Positions 8,737 to 17,674 are shown, numbered from the stretch's first letter. The stretch is 64,000 nucleotides of DNA from an uncultured Clostridium sp. (GCA_937885015.1 CALAAS010000038.1:166018-230017), one strand, 5' to 3'. Program-made: numbers and translations. The notes: a model not told the origin generated them from the sequence alone.

Positions 8737-10147
8737 TCTCTCCTCTGTTCTCTTTCTGGTTCATCCATTCCCGGTAATCGCTGATATAGTAATCCGCCAG
8801 CGCCTGTTTTTCCTCTTTCATATTCTGCGAAAAAGCATCCTCCACCGCGCACACCCGCATACCGGCCCGTTTTCCCGCCAGGATTCCTGCCGGCACATCC
8901 TCAAACACCAGGCAGCGCTCCGGCGCCGCCTGAAGCTCGGAGGCTACTTTCCGGTAAATATCCGGCGCCGGCTTTCCGGCTGCCACCTCGCAGGCTGTCG
9001 TAACATTGGAAAAGTAGCTGTGGATTCCCAGAGATGTGAGCACCGCCTCCACCATATCGCGCCCATTGCTGGTGGCGATTCCCATGGCAATTCCCCGATT
9101 TTTCAGGTATTCCAAAAATTGCCCGGCTCCAGGCTTTAAAGGAACCTCCTGGCGGTATTTATCAATGGACATCCGGATCCAGATGGCTTTAATCTCCTCC
9201 AGAGAAATCGGGAGGGAAAAGCGCTCTTTAAAATAGCCAGCCGTCTCGGAAAAACTCATGCCTTCAATGGCCCGCTGCAGATCGTCAGGACATTCATACC
9301 CGTACTGCCCCAAAAATTCAATATCAATGGCCTTCCACATCCACATGGAATCCACCAGTGTACCGTCCAGATCAAAAAGCACAGCGTCTGTCTCCGACAG
9401 AATATCCGAAAAAGAGGCCTGTCCCCGCAGCTCGGCCACCTCCAGTTCCGTCAGAGGCCGGTACTCGCCGGACGCCAGAGAAGGATCCAGGCGGAGGCTT
9501 CCCATGGAAAGGCGTTTCAAAAATACTACCTGACAGTCTTCTGCCTCAAACATCCGTTTTACCTGATGAAACTTCCCCTCGTGAATGGTCAGGCGTACCT
9601 GGGCCATGTCTTCCCCGTATTCCCGCCAACGCCGCTCTATATAAAGATCTGCTGGTCTGGCTGTATCGCCGTCCTCCAGCACAATTCCACGCCGGAACCG
9701 CGCTTCGATCCCCTCACGTAAAACGCCTCGTACCCGTGCCAGATAAACCTTATCCACGTGTTTTTTTGGCGCAAGAAGCCGGTGGGCCAAATCCCCATCG
9801 TTGGTGAGAAGCAGAAGGCCCTCGGTGTCAATATCCAAACGGCCCACCGGAAAAAGATCCTTTCGGCGCGTTTCCAGAAGATCCAGAACGGTCCTGTGGC
9901 GGCCGTCCTCGGTGGCAGAAATAACGCCCTGCGGTTTGTTGAGCATATAATATTCCACTGAAACAAACCCCACCGGCTCGCCATCCAGGCGCACATCGCT
10001 CATTTCCGGATCCACTTTCCGATCTGCCTCCCGACACAGGCTTCCATCCACCATTACACGCCCTTTTCGGATCATTTCCTTTACCTGACTCCTGGTTCCC
10101 CGTTTCATTTCTGCCAGAAACCGATCCAGACGCATCGTTTTTCCCAT
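8714..10147 (-). CDS. fusion: RsuA-type pseudouridine synthase + HAD phosphatase
   Basis: Two complete enzymes in one 477-residue chain. Residues 1-240 are an S4 domain (MRLDRFLAEM) plus an RsuA/RluB-type pseudouridine synthase with GRLDIDTEG (catalytic D105) and HEGKFHQVKRM. Residues 251-470 are a HAD hydrolase of the beta-phosphoglucomutase type: DLDGT (nucleophile D259, acid D261), TSN, and KPAPDIY/FEDVPAG. The linker is only about 10 residues. The ATG at 10145-10147 overlaps the upstream stop as ATGA and has GGAGG at 8 nt. There is no frameshift or stop between the halves. The HAD substrate is unknown. Confidence 0.9.
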   Translation of the reverse strand: MGKTMRLDRFLAEMKRGTRSQVKEMIRKGRVMVDGSLCREADRKVDPEMSDVRLDGEPVGFVSVEYYMLNKPQGVISATEDGRHRTVLDLLETRRKDLFPVGRLDIDTEGLLLLTNDGDLAHRLLAPKKHVDKVYLARVRGVLREGIEARFRRGIVLEDGDTARPADLYIERRWREYGEDMAQVRLTIHEGKFHQVKRMFEAEDCQVVFLKRLSMGSLRLDPSLASGEYRPLTELEVAELRGQASFSDILSETDAVLFDLDGTLVDSMWMWKAIDIEFLGQYGYECPDDLQRAIEGMSFSETAGYFKERFSLPISLEEIKAIWIRMSIDKYRQEVPLKPGAGQFLEYLKNRGIAMGIATSNGRDMVEAVLTSLGIHSYFSNVTTACEVAAGKPAPDIYRKVASELQAAPERCLVFEDVPAGILAGKRAGMRVCAVEDAFSQNMKEEKQALADYYISDYREWMNQKENRGENDYGIHT

Positions 10148-11610
10148 CACTGCCACCTCCATCCGGGATTGTATTTGTTCTTTAGTATATCCCCCTGTCT
10201 GCGTCCCCACCCAAGGGGAAAGCCATCCACGCAGACTAAAACTGGCCCGTCATTTCCGTGTTCCCCACTGAATAAGATGGTTTCTCCTTTCAGGTATCGG
10301 ATTACCCGGTCATCCGCTGAGGAAAGAGGCAAAACGGATGTAAACATCTCCGGAGACAGAGTCATCGCCAGCGCCTGAGATGGCTCAAAACGCTCCCGCT
10401 TTACCTCACCCAGGAAAAGGCCGGTACGAAGGCAGCGAAGAACTTTAAAAATAGGAACCCCATTTTGCAAAAGTTCCTCCGGAAGATAGTATGCCCTGCC
10501 GCTGTCCATATAAATCCGTGTCTCATCCCAGTCTGCTCCGGTCTTTTTCAAAAAATCGAGAATCCGGTCTTTTCCATCCTGACTGTTCCGGTTTCCACTC
10601 CCGCTCATTTCGTTACCACGCCTCTGTTTTCCCTTCCCCCGGCTTTTTTTTTCACTCCAGACTGTCTTCCCCGCCAAAAGCTCCGGAATCTCCTGCAGCA
10701 CCGTTTCTTTTCCTTCCTTTCTCAGCAGCGCAATAAAATGACCTTCTCCAAAAATCCGATGGGGAAACAGTCTCAGACAGCCGGAACAGTCCCGACTGTT
10801 CTCAAACCCATGTTCCGGGTGCAGCGACACCAGATGCATGTCTGGAAATTCTTCCAGCACAAAACGGACGGCCCCCTCGTCCTCTTCCCGGTCGAAGGTA
10901 CAGGTAGAGTATAAAAGCATCCCTCCCGGTGCCAACAGACGAACGGCCTCACGTAAAATCTGACGCTGGATAGGAATATAGTATTCCGGCCCACGTTCCC
11001 GGTAGCTCTTTACCATATCCGGATCCCGGCGGAACATCCCTTCTCCGGAGCATGGCGCATCCACCAGAATTTTATTAAAAAAACCTGGAAGCACACTGGC
11101 CAGCTTCTCTGGCGTTTCACTGGTTACGCAGATATTTCCGGCTCCGAAAAGCTCCAGGTTTTTTAAAAGTGCTTTTGCCCTGGAATTGCTGATATCATTG
11201 GAAAAAAGCAGGCCCGTCCCCTGCAGTCTGGCCGCCAGTTCCGTGCTCTTTCCTCCTGGTGCGGCACAAAGATCCAGCACCCGGTCTCCCGGTTCAATCG
11301 GAAGAACTGCAGCCGGTGTCATGGCGCTGGGTTCCTGGAGATAATAGAGTCCCGCATAGTACCAAGGATGCCTGGACGGTCGGATCTCGGAAGGATAGTA
11401 AAAACCATTTTTCGTCCAGGGAATCGGTATCAAGTTCCATCCTGCCTTTTCCGCCAGAGCACAGAATTCCTCCGGCTTTATCTTCAGACGATTGACCCGA
11501 AGTCCATAGGCCACCTCCTGCTGGCAGGACGCAATATAATCGGAATAGGCATCCCCCAGAAGTTCTTTCATTTTTTCAAGAAATTCTCTCGGCAGTTCTC
11601 TGTAATCCAC
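10147..11610 (-). CDS. RsmB/RsmF-type rRNA (cytosine-5) methyltransferase
   Basis: SAM-dependent C5 methylation of rRNA. In the 487-residue chain VLDLCAAPGGKST (about 111-123) binds SAM, DAPCSGEGMFR carries C187 and YSTCTF carries C237, the two catalytic cysteines of this family. The C-terminal part (after about 330) matches the RsmF-like FU domain with a charged linker. I chose the GTG at 11608-11610 because GGAGG lies 7 nt upstream; the longer TTG frame has no ribosome site and overlaps the upstream gene. It is the first of the overlapping RNA-modification genes. Confidence 0.88.
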   Translation of the reverse strand: MDYRELPREFLEKMKELLGDAYSDYIASCQQEVAYGLRVNRLKIKPEEFCALAEKAGWNLIPIPWTKNGFYYPSEIRPSRHPWYYAGLYYLQEPSAMTPAAVLPIEPGDRVLDLCAAPGGKSTELAARLQGTGLLFSNDISNSRAKALLKNLELFGAGNICVTSETPEKLASVLPGFFNKILVDAPCSGEGMFRRDPDMVKSYRERGPEYYIPIQRQILREAVRLLAPGGMLLYSTCTFDREEDEGAVRFVLEEFPDMHLVSLHPEHGFENSRDCSGCLRLFPHRIFGEGHFIALLRKEGKETVLQEIPELLAGKTVWSEKKSRGKGKQRRGNEMSGSGNRNSQDGKDRILDFLKKTGADWDETRIYMDSGRAYYLPEELLQNGVPIFKVLRCLRTGLFLGEVKRERFEPSQALAMTLSPEMFTSVLPLSSADDRVIRYLKGETILFSGEHGNDGPVLVCVDGFPLGWGRRQGDILKNKYNPGWRWQ

Positions 11611-11623
11611 GTTGATTCCTCCA

Positions 11624-12460
11624 TCAATAAACAAATACTGGCCTTCGGTGCTCCAGTCTTTTCAAAATCCAGTAGGGATTTACGCTGATCTCCCCGTCTT
11701 TTCCTGCAGGCAGATAGATCCCCAGATGCAGGTGTACTGGGAACTTTCCCACTGTATTTTCTTCTTTTCCATATCCGGAATCTCCCATAAAGCCAAGAAG
11801 CTGTCCGGCCTTTACAGAATCTCCTTCTTTCAGTCCAGGAGCATAGGAATAAAGATGGGCATAATACACATAAATACCCGACGGGGTTCGGATTCCAACC
11901 CTCCATCCCCCCTGTTCCAGCCACCCCTTCTTTTCTACCACACCGCTGCTAATGCTTAAAATCGGATAAAATCCCCGTTCTCGATCAGCTCCCATGATAT
12001 CACAGCCCTCATGTCCTCTCTGGCCTCCATAGGTACGTGTCTGCTGCCAGCTGTCCTCCCAAGCCACATCCGGAGTCTCCGTCTTTTGACTCCCCGGAAC
12101 GGGAAAACAGGTCAGATCAGAATTCAGCATCTCATAGTATTCCGACAACTGCCTAAGCGCCGCTCGCACCCGAAAAGGAACAACCCTCCCGCCTGGCACT
12201 GGTTCTTTCAGCGTTTTTTCTTCCAGAGCGTTCCGGTCTGAAAATCCCGTCAAATCAAATCCATTCTCCGCCATCTGAAGGGCCAGTTTCTGACAGTCTA
12301 CAGGGCCTTCCTCTGCCCAGGCTGGCCCCAGCTTCATAGACCGGAAATCCTCTGATTCACAGATGCTGTCATCCAGATACAGATACGCCGGATTTCCCTG
12401 CATCCAAAAAATCATGGTAACATTGAAAAAGGTAAGGAGTACGAAAAAAAGGATTCTCAT
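11624..12460 (-). CDS. M23-family peptidase (LytM-like), membrane anchored
   Basis: An N-terminal hydrophobic segment (MRILFFVLLTFFNVTMIFW) precedes a linker and a C-terminal M23 domain. Zinc and catalytic residues: RGHEGCDI (HxxxD), the HLYSYAPGLKEGD strand, and HLHLGIY (HxH). All are present, so the enzyme should cut peptidoglycan cross-bridges. The start is placed at the ATG at 12458-12460 with GGAAG 10 nt upstream; a Met 7 codons earlier lacks a ribosome site. Divergent from the YlbJ-like sporulation gene, so a role in spore or division wall remodelling is possible (inference). Confidence 0.85.
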   Translation of the reverse strand: MRILFFVLLTFFNVTMIFWMQGNPAYLYLDDSICESEDFRSMKLGPAWAEEGPVDCQKLALQMAENGFDLTGFSDRNALEEKTLKEPVPGGRVVPFRVRAALRQLSEYYEMLNSDLTCFPVPGSQKTETPDVAWEDSWQQTRTYGGQRGHEGCDIMGADRERGFYPILSISSGVVEKKGWLEQGGWRVGIRTPSGIYVYYAHLYSYAPGLKEGDSVKAGQLLGFMGDSGYGKEENTVGKFPVHLHLGIYLPAGKDGEISVNPYWILKRLEHRRPVFVY

Positions 12461-12555
12461 AGACACAGCACTTCCAAACATATATTGTATGGATTATTGT
12501 ATGGCAAAACCGTCCACTCCATGACCGATCCGACACTGCCACGAAAGGAGACCGC

Positions 12556-13494
12556 ATGAAACGATGCCTTCGTTCCCTTATTCCTGCCTGCATTCTGATT
12601 CTTCTTTTAGTCCGTCCCTCCCTGTCTTTTGAAGGGGCCAGAAACGGGCTCCTGCTGTGGTTTAATGTGGTGCTTCCCACCCTTTTCCCCTTTATGGTAT
12701 TTTCCAGTCTTCTGGTGGCCCGGGGCGGCATTCCGCTTCTTCTTGCTCCCCTCTCTTCCGTCCTGAAATGGCTCCATCTGTCTCAGAACGGCGGATATTC
12801 CCTTTTAACAGGACTACTCTGCGGTTATCCCATGGGGGCAAAAAATACTGCAGATTTCATGGCGAAAGGGCAAATTTCCCCGGCGGAAGGAAAGGCGCTG
12901 ATGGCCATCGTCTCAAACCCCAGTCCCATGTTTCTAGCCGGCTATGTGTACGCCCGAATGCCCCGGGAAACCATCCCCTTTTACAAGATCCTGCTTTCCG
13001 TTTACCTGCCGCTTCTGCCCCTCTTTTTTCTGGCTCGCCGCCTGTACCGACATCCCGAGACATCCTTCCGTCAGACCAAAGAACATGTCAGGTTTCCCAA
13101 TCTGCCGGAAAAAGGACTGGATTGTCTCATCCTGGATAACCTTGAAATTCTGGTACGTATCGGCGGCTACATCATGCTCTACTCCATTCTTGCTGCCTGG
13201 ATCCGCCATCTTCTCCCTGATCCCCTGGCCCCACTTTTCATGGGACTTTCTGAAATGACTACCGGCATTCAGGCCATCTCTGAAACGATTCCAGGGAAAG
13301 CCGGAGCAATTGCCATCCTGATCTGCGCTGTCTTCGGTGGTCTGTCCGGCATTTCCCAGACAAAAACCGTTCTGGACTGTGCTTTTCGACAACGAGAAAA
13401 AAATGCCGGACTCTCCATCCGGCATTATATATTCTGGAAACTGATCCACGCCAGTCTCGCGTCTGCAATCTTTATTCTGCTGTCGCTTCTGTAG
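12556..13494 (+). CDS. YlbJ-like sporulation membrane protein (nucleoside-recognition fold)
   Basis: Polytopic membrane protein of 312 residues with about 8 hydrophobic segments. GYPMGAKNTADFMAKGQIS, SNPSPMF and GGLSGISQTKTVL are typical of the YlbJ/SpoIIIB-like gate family, which in Bacillus is needed for spore cortex formation. AAAGGAG precedes the ATG. It is one of few plus-strand genes here and is divergent from the M23 peptidase. Its last 23 bases overlap the convergent coiled-coil gene. Family assignment is good; that it is the true ylbJ orthologue is not certain. Confidence 0.8.
   Translation: MKRCLRSLIPACILILLLVRPSLSFEGARNGLLLWFNVVLPTLFPFMVFSSLLVARGGIPLLLAPLSSVLKWLHLSQNGGYSLLTGLLCGYPMGAKNTADFMAKGQISPAEGKALMAIVSNPSPMFLAGYVYARMPRETIPFYKILLSVYLPLLPLFFLARRLYRHPETSFRQTKEHVRFPNLPEKGLDCLILDNLEILVRIGGYIMLYSILAAWIRHLLPDPLAPLFMGLSEMTTGIQAISETIPGKAGAIAILICAVFGGLSGISQTKTVLDCAFRQREKNAGLSIRHYIFWKLIHASLASAIFILLSLL
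13397..13425 (-). terminator. terminator for the coiled-coil gene, inside the YlbJ-like coding region
   Basis: Minus-strand hairpin ATGCCGGA / TCCGGCAT with a 7-nt loop followed by seven T. It lies about 47 bases past the stop of the convergent coiled-coil gene, wholly inside codons of the plus-strand gene. Confidence 0.8.
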
Positions 13495-14059
13495 CAGCCG
13501 CTTCCTCCTCCGGTTCTGTCACAACACTTCCTGACAGCTCATTGCGGTTGGAAGAAACCACATCGTAGCTAGACTGCATGGAACTCATATAGGCGTCAAA
13601 ACGCCCCTGTGCCCCGTCCATGGCATGTTTAATAATCGTCTGAAGACTGCGCAGCATATCATCTGTATACTGCACCGATCCCTGGCGGATGCTGTTAGCC
13701 TCATCTACGGCACTGTCCACAATCTGCTGTGCCTGCGCATTGGCCTGCTCGATGATACTGTTGGCCTCCGCATAGGCCCGCTGCATAATCTCATGCTCAT
13801 TGACCAGCTCATTGGTCTGAGCCGTCGCCTCTGCAACCATGGCATCAGCCTGCGATCTTGCTTCCTGCAGGATCGCATCCTGATTGCTGATAATCTTCTG
13901 ATATTTTTTGATCTCCTCCGGAATCCGCAGGCGCAGCTCTACGAGCAGTTCTTCAATCTCTTCCTTATTTACAAGAATTTTTGAATTCGACAGCGGCTGG
14001 AATTTACAGCTGTCGATATAATCTTCGATTTCCGTGATAATCTGTTCAATTCTGCTCAT
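13472..14059 (-). CDS. DivIVA/SepIVA-like coiled-coil protein
   Basis: A 195-residue, mostly helical protein rich in Ala, Gln and Glu. Residues about 40-150 form a coiled coil with recurring small-residue heptads (ARSQADAMVAEATAQTN, ANSIIEQANAQAQQIV). The N-terminus (MSRIEQIITEIEDYIDSCKF) is conserved in Clostridia where this gene sits next to coaD. It is often misnamed an ATPase subunit H. Similarity to DivIVA-like proteins suggests a scaffold for division or envelope synthesis, but this is inference. It is 15 bases downstream of coaD and ends at its own terminator. Confidence 0.7.
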   Translation of the reverse strand: MSRIEQIITEIEDYIDSCKFQPLSNSKILVNKEEIEELLVELRLRIPEEIKKYQKIISNQDAILQEARSQADAMVAEATAQTNELVNEHEIMQRAYAEANSIIEQANAQAQQIVDSAVDEANSIRQGSVQYTDDMLRSLQTIIKHAMDGAQGRFDAYMSSMQSSYDVVSSNRNELSGSVVTEPEEEAAATEATAE

Positions 14060-14074
14060 TTCTCTTCTCCTTAC

Positions 14075-14572
14075 TTATTTCTCCTCCTGCTCCAGAAGTG
14101 CAAACTTCTCGCGGACCCGCTCCGCCACCATAGGATCCAGAAATGCTTTCGTGTCTCCGCCGTACATGGCAACTTCCTTTGCCGTACTGGAACTTAAATA
14201 GGCGTATTTCAGATTTGTGGTCAAAAACAGGGTATCAATCTCCGGTGCAATAACCCGGTTCATCTGAGCCAGCTGGAGCTCATACTCGAAATCCGTGATA
14301 GCCCGAAGTCCTCTCACGATCACGCTGGCATGGTTATTGCGGACAAAATCAATCAAAAGTCCATCAAAGGACTGTACTTCTACATTGGGAAGGTCTGCCG
14401 TCACATCTTCTAACATCTTAACACGTTCTTCGACAGAAAACAACGGAGATTTTGCGCGGTTGCGCAGAACCCCGACAATTACCTTATCAAAAATCTCAGA
14501 GGAACGCTTAATAATATCATAATGACCTAGCGTTACCGGGTCAAAGCTGCCCGGATAAATAGCTGCCTTCAT
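14075..14572 (-). CDS. coaD: phosphopantetheine adenylyltransferase
   Basis: Transfers AMP from ATP to 4'-phosphopantetheine, the fourth step of coenzyme A synthesis. The 165 residues have the nucleotidyltransferase start YPGSFDPVTLGH (TxGH motif), RGLRAITDFEYE, and the SSSTAKEV loop. Overlaps rsmD by 32 bases, an arrangement seen in many Firmicutes. Confidence 0.96.
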   Translation of the reverse strand: MKAAIYPGSFDPVTLGHYDIIKRSSEIFDKVIVGVLRNRAKSPLFSVEERVKMLEDVTADLPNVEVQSFDGLLIDFVRNNHASVIVRGLRAITDFEYELQLAQMNRVIAPEIDTLFLTTNLKYAYLSSSTAKEVAMYGGDTKAFLDPMVAERVREKFALLEQEEK

Positions 14573-15134
14573 TTTCCTTTTCTCCTTTGGTAATAAATAA
14601 GTGCTTGTTTGTCTTGTACACCTTCTCTTTCTGGAGGGTCATTCCAAACTGCGAAATCCAGGAGCACTCTGTCTCCCGGGAGGCCTCGACGATCATCATC
14701 GTCTCCGGTCCCGCCAGTGACGAACCGGAAAGGTACTGAAGAACCGCCTGCTCCCACTGCTGATCATAGGGGGGATCCATAAAAATATAGTCAAAGGCCG
14801 GGCAGGTTCCTTCTAACCTGGATAGTGCAGACAGCACATCACAAGTCAATACCTCTGCCTTTTCTTCCAAATGCGTGGTTCTCAAGTTGTCTCGGATACA
14901 GGCCACTGCCTTTGGATTTTTTTCTACAAATACAGCCTTTCCCGCACCGCGGCTCAGAGCTTCAATTCCAATGGCGCCGCTTCCGCTGAAAAGATCCAGA
15001 AACCTGCAGCCGTATAAATCATGCTGCAGCATGTTGAACAGCGTTTCTTTAATCCGGTCCGTTGTCGGCCGGGTATCCATTCCTTCAATTGTCTTTAATT
15101 GCAGCCGTCTGGCGCTTCCTGCTATTACACGCAT
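14541..15134 (-). CDS. rsmD: 16S rRNA (guanine-966-N2) methyltransferase
   Basis: SAM-dependent methylation of G966 of 16S rRNA. The chain starts MRVIAGSARR, then shows TRPTTDRIKE, the SAM loop DLFSGSGAIGIEALSRGA and the catalytic MDPPY. The frame extends 43 codons further upstream, but that part is hydrophobic, unrelated to the family, and lies across the promoter at 15171-15199. I therefore start at 15132-15134; the ATG three codons earlier is almost on top of the GGGGA. Confidence 0.92.
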   Translation of the reverse strand: MRVIAGSARRLQLKTIEGMDTRPTTDRIKETLFNMLQHDLYGCRFLDLFSGSGAIGIEALSRGAGKAVFVEKNPKAVACIRDNLRTTHLEEKAEVLTCDVLSALSRLEGTCPAFDYIFMDPPYDQQWEQAVLQYLSGSSLAGPETMMIVEASRETECSWISQFGMTLQKEKVYKTNKHLFITKGEKENEGSYLSGQL

Positions 15135-15170
15135 GGATTTCATTCCCCATCTGATTTGTTTTTCCGTACT

Positions 15171-15199
15171 ATTATAGTATGTAATCCACACAGATACAA
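15171..15199 (-). promoter_or_regulatory. sigma-A promoter for rsmD-coaD
   Basis: Minus strand TTGTAT, 17-nt spacer, TATAAT. Predicted start about 30 bases before the rsmD ATG. Confidence 0.75.
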
Positions 15200-15298
15200 G
15201 CGAAATCACAATAAAACATAAATAAATTTCCAGAGAATTGACAGCCATGAAATGACATTTCACGCAAAAGCTTCTAGTGTATTCTTTCCGCAGACAGC

Positions 15299-15305
15299 CA
15301 TACTA
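15299..15305 (+). promoter_or_regulatory. possible sigma-G -10 element for the spore protein
   Basis: CATACTA matches the forespore sigma-G -10 pattern and lies 78 bases before the SASP start; a TGTATT lies 15 nt upstream, a short spacing. Expected for a small acid-soluble spore protein, but the -35 match is weak. Confidence 0.35.
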
Positions 15306-15382
15306 GGAATGTAGCATAAAGAACAGTCCATGAGAGAAACAAAAAAACCATGGGCAGAACAATGAAAAGGAGGCGTTTGACT

Positions 15383-15589
15383 ATGTCTACAACAAACAAT
15401 AACAAAACGAATGTACCGGAAGCAAAAGAAGCCATGAACCGATTCAAGATGGAGGTTGCCGGTGAACTGGGTGTTCCGTTAACCAATGGATACAACGGAA
15501 ACCTGACCTCTGCCCAGAACGGATCTGTGGGTGGATATATGGTTAAGAAGATGATCGAGGCTCAGGAAAAACAGATGGCTGGCAAATAA
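15383..15589 (+). CDS. small acid-soluble spore protein, alpha/beta type
   Basis: DNA-binding protein that coats and protects spore DNA from UV and heat. The 68 residues contain the family blocks EAKEAMNRFKMEVAGELGV, with the Glu-Leu pair near the germination-protease cleavage region, and GSVGGYMVKKMIEAQEKQM. The start is the ATG at 15383, 9 nt after AAAGGAGG; the 11 upstream in-frame codons are leader. A hairpin terminator follows. It shows that the organism forms spores. Confidence 0.93.
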   Translation: MSTTNNNKTNVPEAKEAMNRFKMEVAGELGVPLTNGYNGNLTSAQNGSVGGYMVKKMIEAQEKQMAGK

Positions 15590-15612
15590 ATCCTTTACCA
15601 GATCAGACAGAC

Positions 15613-15659
15613 AAAAAAGATGGGGGTGCTGCAGTTCCTGCAACATCCTCATCTTTTTT
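15613..15659. terminator. bidirectional terminator between the spore protein and pgeF
   Basis: AAAAAAGATG…CTGCAG, a 3-nt loop, then CTGCAA…CATCTTTTTT. Poly-A on one side and poly-T on the other make it work for both converging genes. Confidence 0.85.
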
Positions 15660-15660
15660 C

Positions 15661-16587
15661 TTATCCTTCTGTTTCCTGCAGCGCAAGAAATGCACAGAGA
15701 TTCCCTCTTTTTTCGCCCATGGCACGGTGGGAGAAAAAAAGAGACGGATTACAATGGGTGCAGAGATTTGTTACTGCCAGATGCTCCGGCCGGATTCCGG
15801 CCTCCAGAAGAATCTGCCGATTGGCAGACCATAGATCCAGCTGGTATTTTCCGTTTTCCTTCTGTCTTAACAGCGGACCAAATCCTGGCGCCTGTCCTTC
15901 CCATTCCCCAGGCTCTCTGTTTTCGGTAAAAGACAGTCCCCGCGATTCCATACCGTTTTTGCCAAATTCTCTTTTAAATTCCTCCGCTACTTCCGGTCCG
16001 ATTTCATAACAGTCCCGACAGATGCTGGGACCCACACAGGCAATTACCTCCTCCGGCCGGGATCCAAATTCCGTCTCCATAGCCTTCAGTGTCACACAGC
16101 CCATCCGGTTTACAGTCCCACGCCATCCGGAATGGGAGAGTCCAATTGCCCGATGCACCGGGTCCAAAAAATAAAGTGGAACACAGTCCGCATAAAAAGT
16201 AGTGAGAACCACCCCCGGAACATCCGTGATCAGACCGTCCACATCCCTGTAATCCCGTTCCCTCGTAATTCCCTTTCCTGCATCCTCCGCCGTCACGCGC
16301 CTCACGTTTGTTGTGTGGGTTTGAAAGCTGAGCACCATATTTTCTTTTTGAACTCCCAGTGCCCGGGCCATCCTTTCGTAATTCTCCTGCACCGCAGCCG
16401 GATCATCCCCGCGGGTAAAGGAAAGGTTCATGGTGGAAAACGCTCCCCCACTGACGCCCCCAAGACGTGTGGAAAATCCATGACGAACCATCCCGGTGTT
16501 TTCAAGGATCGGAAACACAAAAAAAGGAACGCCGCTTTTCTCCCGCAGCTCCATCACCTTTTCTCCGGTCTTTTTCACAACTTCCAT
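15661..16587 (-). CDS. pgeF: PgeF/YfiH-family purine nucleoside phosphorylase (laccase-domain) protein
   Basis: Members of this family act on adenosine, inosine and related nucleosides, and in E. coli the homologue guards peptidoglycan from wrong amino acids. Metal-binding signatures are present: SFQTHTTNV, ADCVPLYFLDP, SHSGWRGTVNRM and GPSICRDCYEIG. The 308 residues include a 30-residue N-terminal extension. It is separated by 65 bases from yraN and is likely the last gene of that transcript. Confidence 0.88.
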   Translation of the reverse strand: MEVVKKTGEKVMELREKSGVPFFVFPILENTGMVRHGFSTRLGGVSGGAFSTMNLSFTRGDDPAAVQENYERMARALGVQKENMVLSFQTHTTNVRRVTAEDAGKGITRERDYRDVDGLITDVPGVVLTTFYADCVPLYFLDPVHRAIGLSHSGWRGTVNRMGCVTLKAMETEFGSRPEEVIACVGPSICRDCYEIGPEVAEEFKREFGKNGMESRGLSFTENREPGEWEGQAPGFGPLLRQKENGKYQLDLWSANRQILLEAGIRPEHLAVTNLCTHCNPSLFFSHRAMGEKRGNLCAFLALQETEG

Positions 16588-16652
16588 TCTTGTCTCACTT
16601 TCTTCTTAGAATCTGCCATTTTTCTTATCCCGTCTTTTTCCTTCCCCTGCTC

Positions 16653-17015
16653 TCATTCCCAGAAAGCATCCCGGATCAGGCGGATCGTCCCATCCAGAAC
16701 AGAAACCACATCCAGGCGGCACGGCGTTTCCTCCGGAATCCCCCGGACTGCCATGTAGTACCGGGCTGTCTTCAAAATTTTGGATCGTTTTTTCCTGTCT
16801 ACTGCCTCTGCCGGATCGCCTCCCGCCAGGCTCTTCCTATATTTGACCTCCACAAATACCAGATAGCGTCCATCTCTGGCAATCAGGTCAATCTCCCCCT
16901 GGCGGCTGTGAAAATTTTTTTCCAGAATCTCATAACCCTGACAGAGCAGGAATGCCGCCGCCAGCTGTTCATAGCGGCTGCCCCGCTGTCGGCTGGTTTC
17001 TCCTTTTTCTGTCAT
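16653..17015 (-). CDS. yraN: YraN-family (UPF0102) endonuclease-like protein
   Basis: A 120-residue member of the restriction-endonuclease-like fold: GSRYEQLAAAFLLCQGY, FHSRQGEIDLIARDG and VFVEVKYRK form the D-E-x-K core. The precise role is unsettled. The ATG at 17013-17015 overlaps the rnhB stop as ATGA and follows GGAG by 8 nt; a GTG three codons upstream is less likely. The rnhB-yraN pair is a common neighbourhood. Confidence 0.9.
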   Translation of the reverse strand: MTEKGETSRQRGSRYEQLAAAFLLCQGYEILEKNFHSRQGEIDLIARDGRYLVFVEVKYRKSLAGGDPAEAVDRKKRSKILKTARYYMAVRGIPEETPCRLDVVSVLDGTIRLIRDAFWE

Positions 17016-17674
17016 GCTTTCCACTCCATCTTTTTCAAAAAACTGCGGCGATGGATGGGACAGGGCCCAAACTCAAGAAGTGCAGTCCGATGTGCCGCAG
17101 TTCCGTATCCCTTATGCTTTGCAAACCCATATTCCGGATACAGCCTGTCATATTCCATCATCATATGATCCCTGGTTACCTTGGCCAGGATACTGGCAGC
17201 AGCAATGGAGACACTTTTCGCATCTCCCTTTATGATCTTTACCTGCTGTTCCTCCCGAATTCCGGGAATGATTACCGCATCATTCAGGTACACATCCGGA
17301 CAGACCGAAAGCTTCGACACAGCCTGACGCATGGCCTCATAGGTGGCCTGCAGAATATTGATTTCATCAATCACTCCAGGACTTACAATACCAATGCCAA
17401 AGGAAACGGCTTTTTCCTTAATTTCTAAAAACAGCTCCTCCCGGCATGACTCAGAAAGCTTTTTGGAATCATTCAATCTCAAAATCCGACAGTCCCGGGG
17501 CAATATGACGGCCGCCGCTGCCACAGGACCGGCCAGCGGCCCGCGGCCGGCCTCATCAATCCCGCATATACGCACATCTGCCCCCAGACGCCCTTCATAT
17601 TCCCGCTCGTACGCCCGCATATCCTCCAGGCGCTCCAGCTCCTTTTCCAAACGCTCCTCTGACCACTTCCGCAT
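17012..17674 (-). CDS. rnhB: ribonuclease HII
   Basis: Cuts the RNA strand of RNA-DNA hybrids and removes misincorporated ribonucleotides. The active site is visible: ICGIDEAGRGPLAGPV (Asp-Glu pair), the central Asp in VYLNDAVIIPG, and GDAKSVSIAAASILAKVTRD. The 220-residue start at 17672-17674 is set by AGGAGG 7 nt upstream. It lies 11 bases after rbgA. Confidence 0.95.
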   Translation of the reverse strand: MRKWSEERLEKELERLEDMRAYEREYEGRLGADVRICGIDEAGRGPLAGPVAAAAVILPRDCRILRLNDSKKLSESCREELFLEIKEKAVSFGIGIVSPGVIDEINILQATYEAMRQAVSKLSVCPDVYLNDAVIIPGIREEQQVKIIKGDAKSVSIAAASILAKVTRDHMMMEYDRLYPEYGFAKHKGYGTAAHRTALLEFGPCPIHRRSFLKKMEWKA

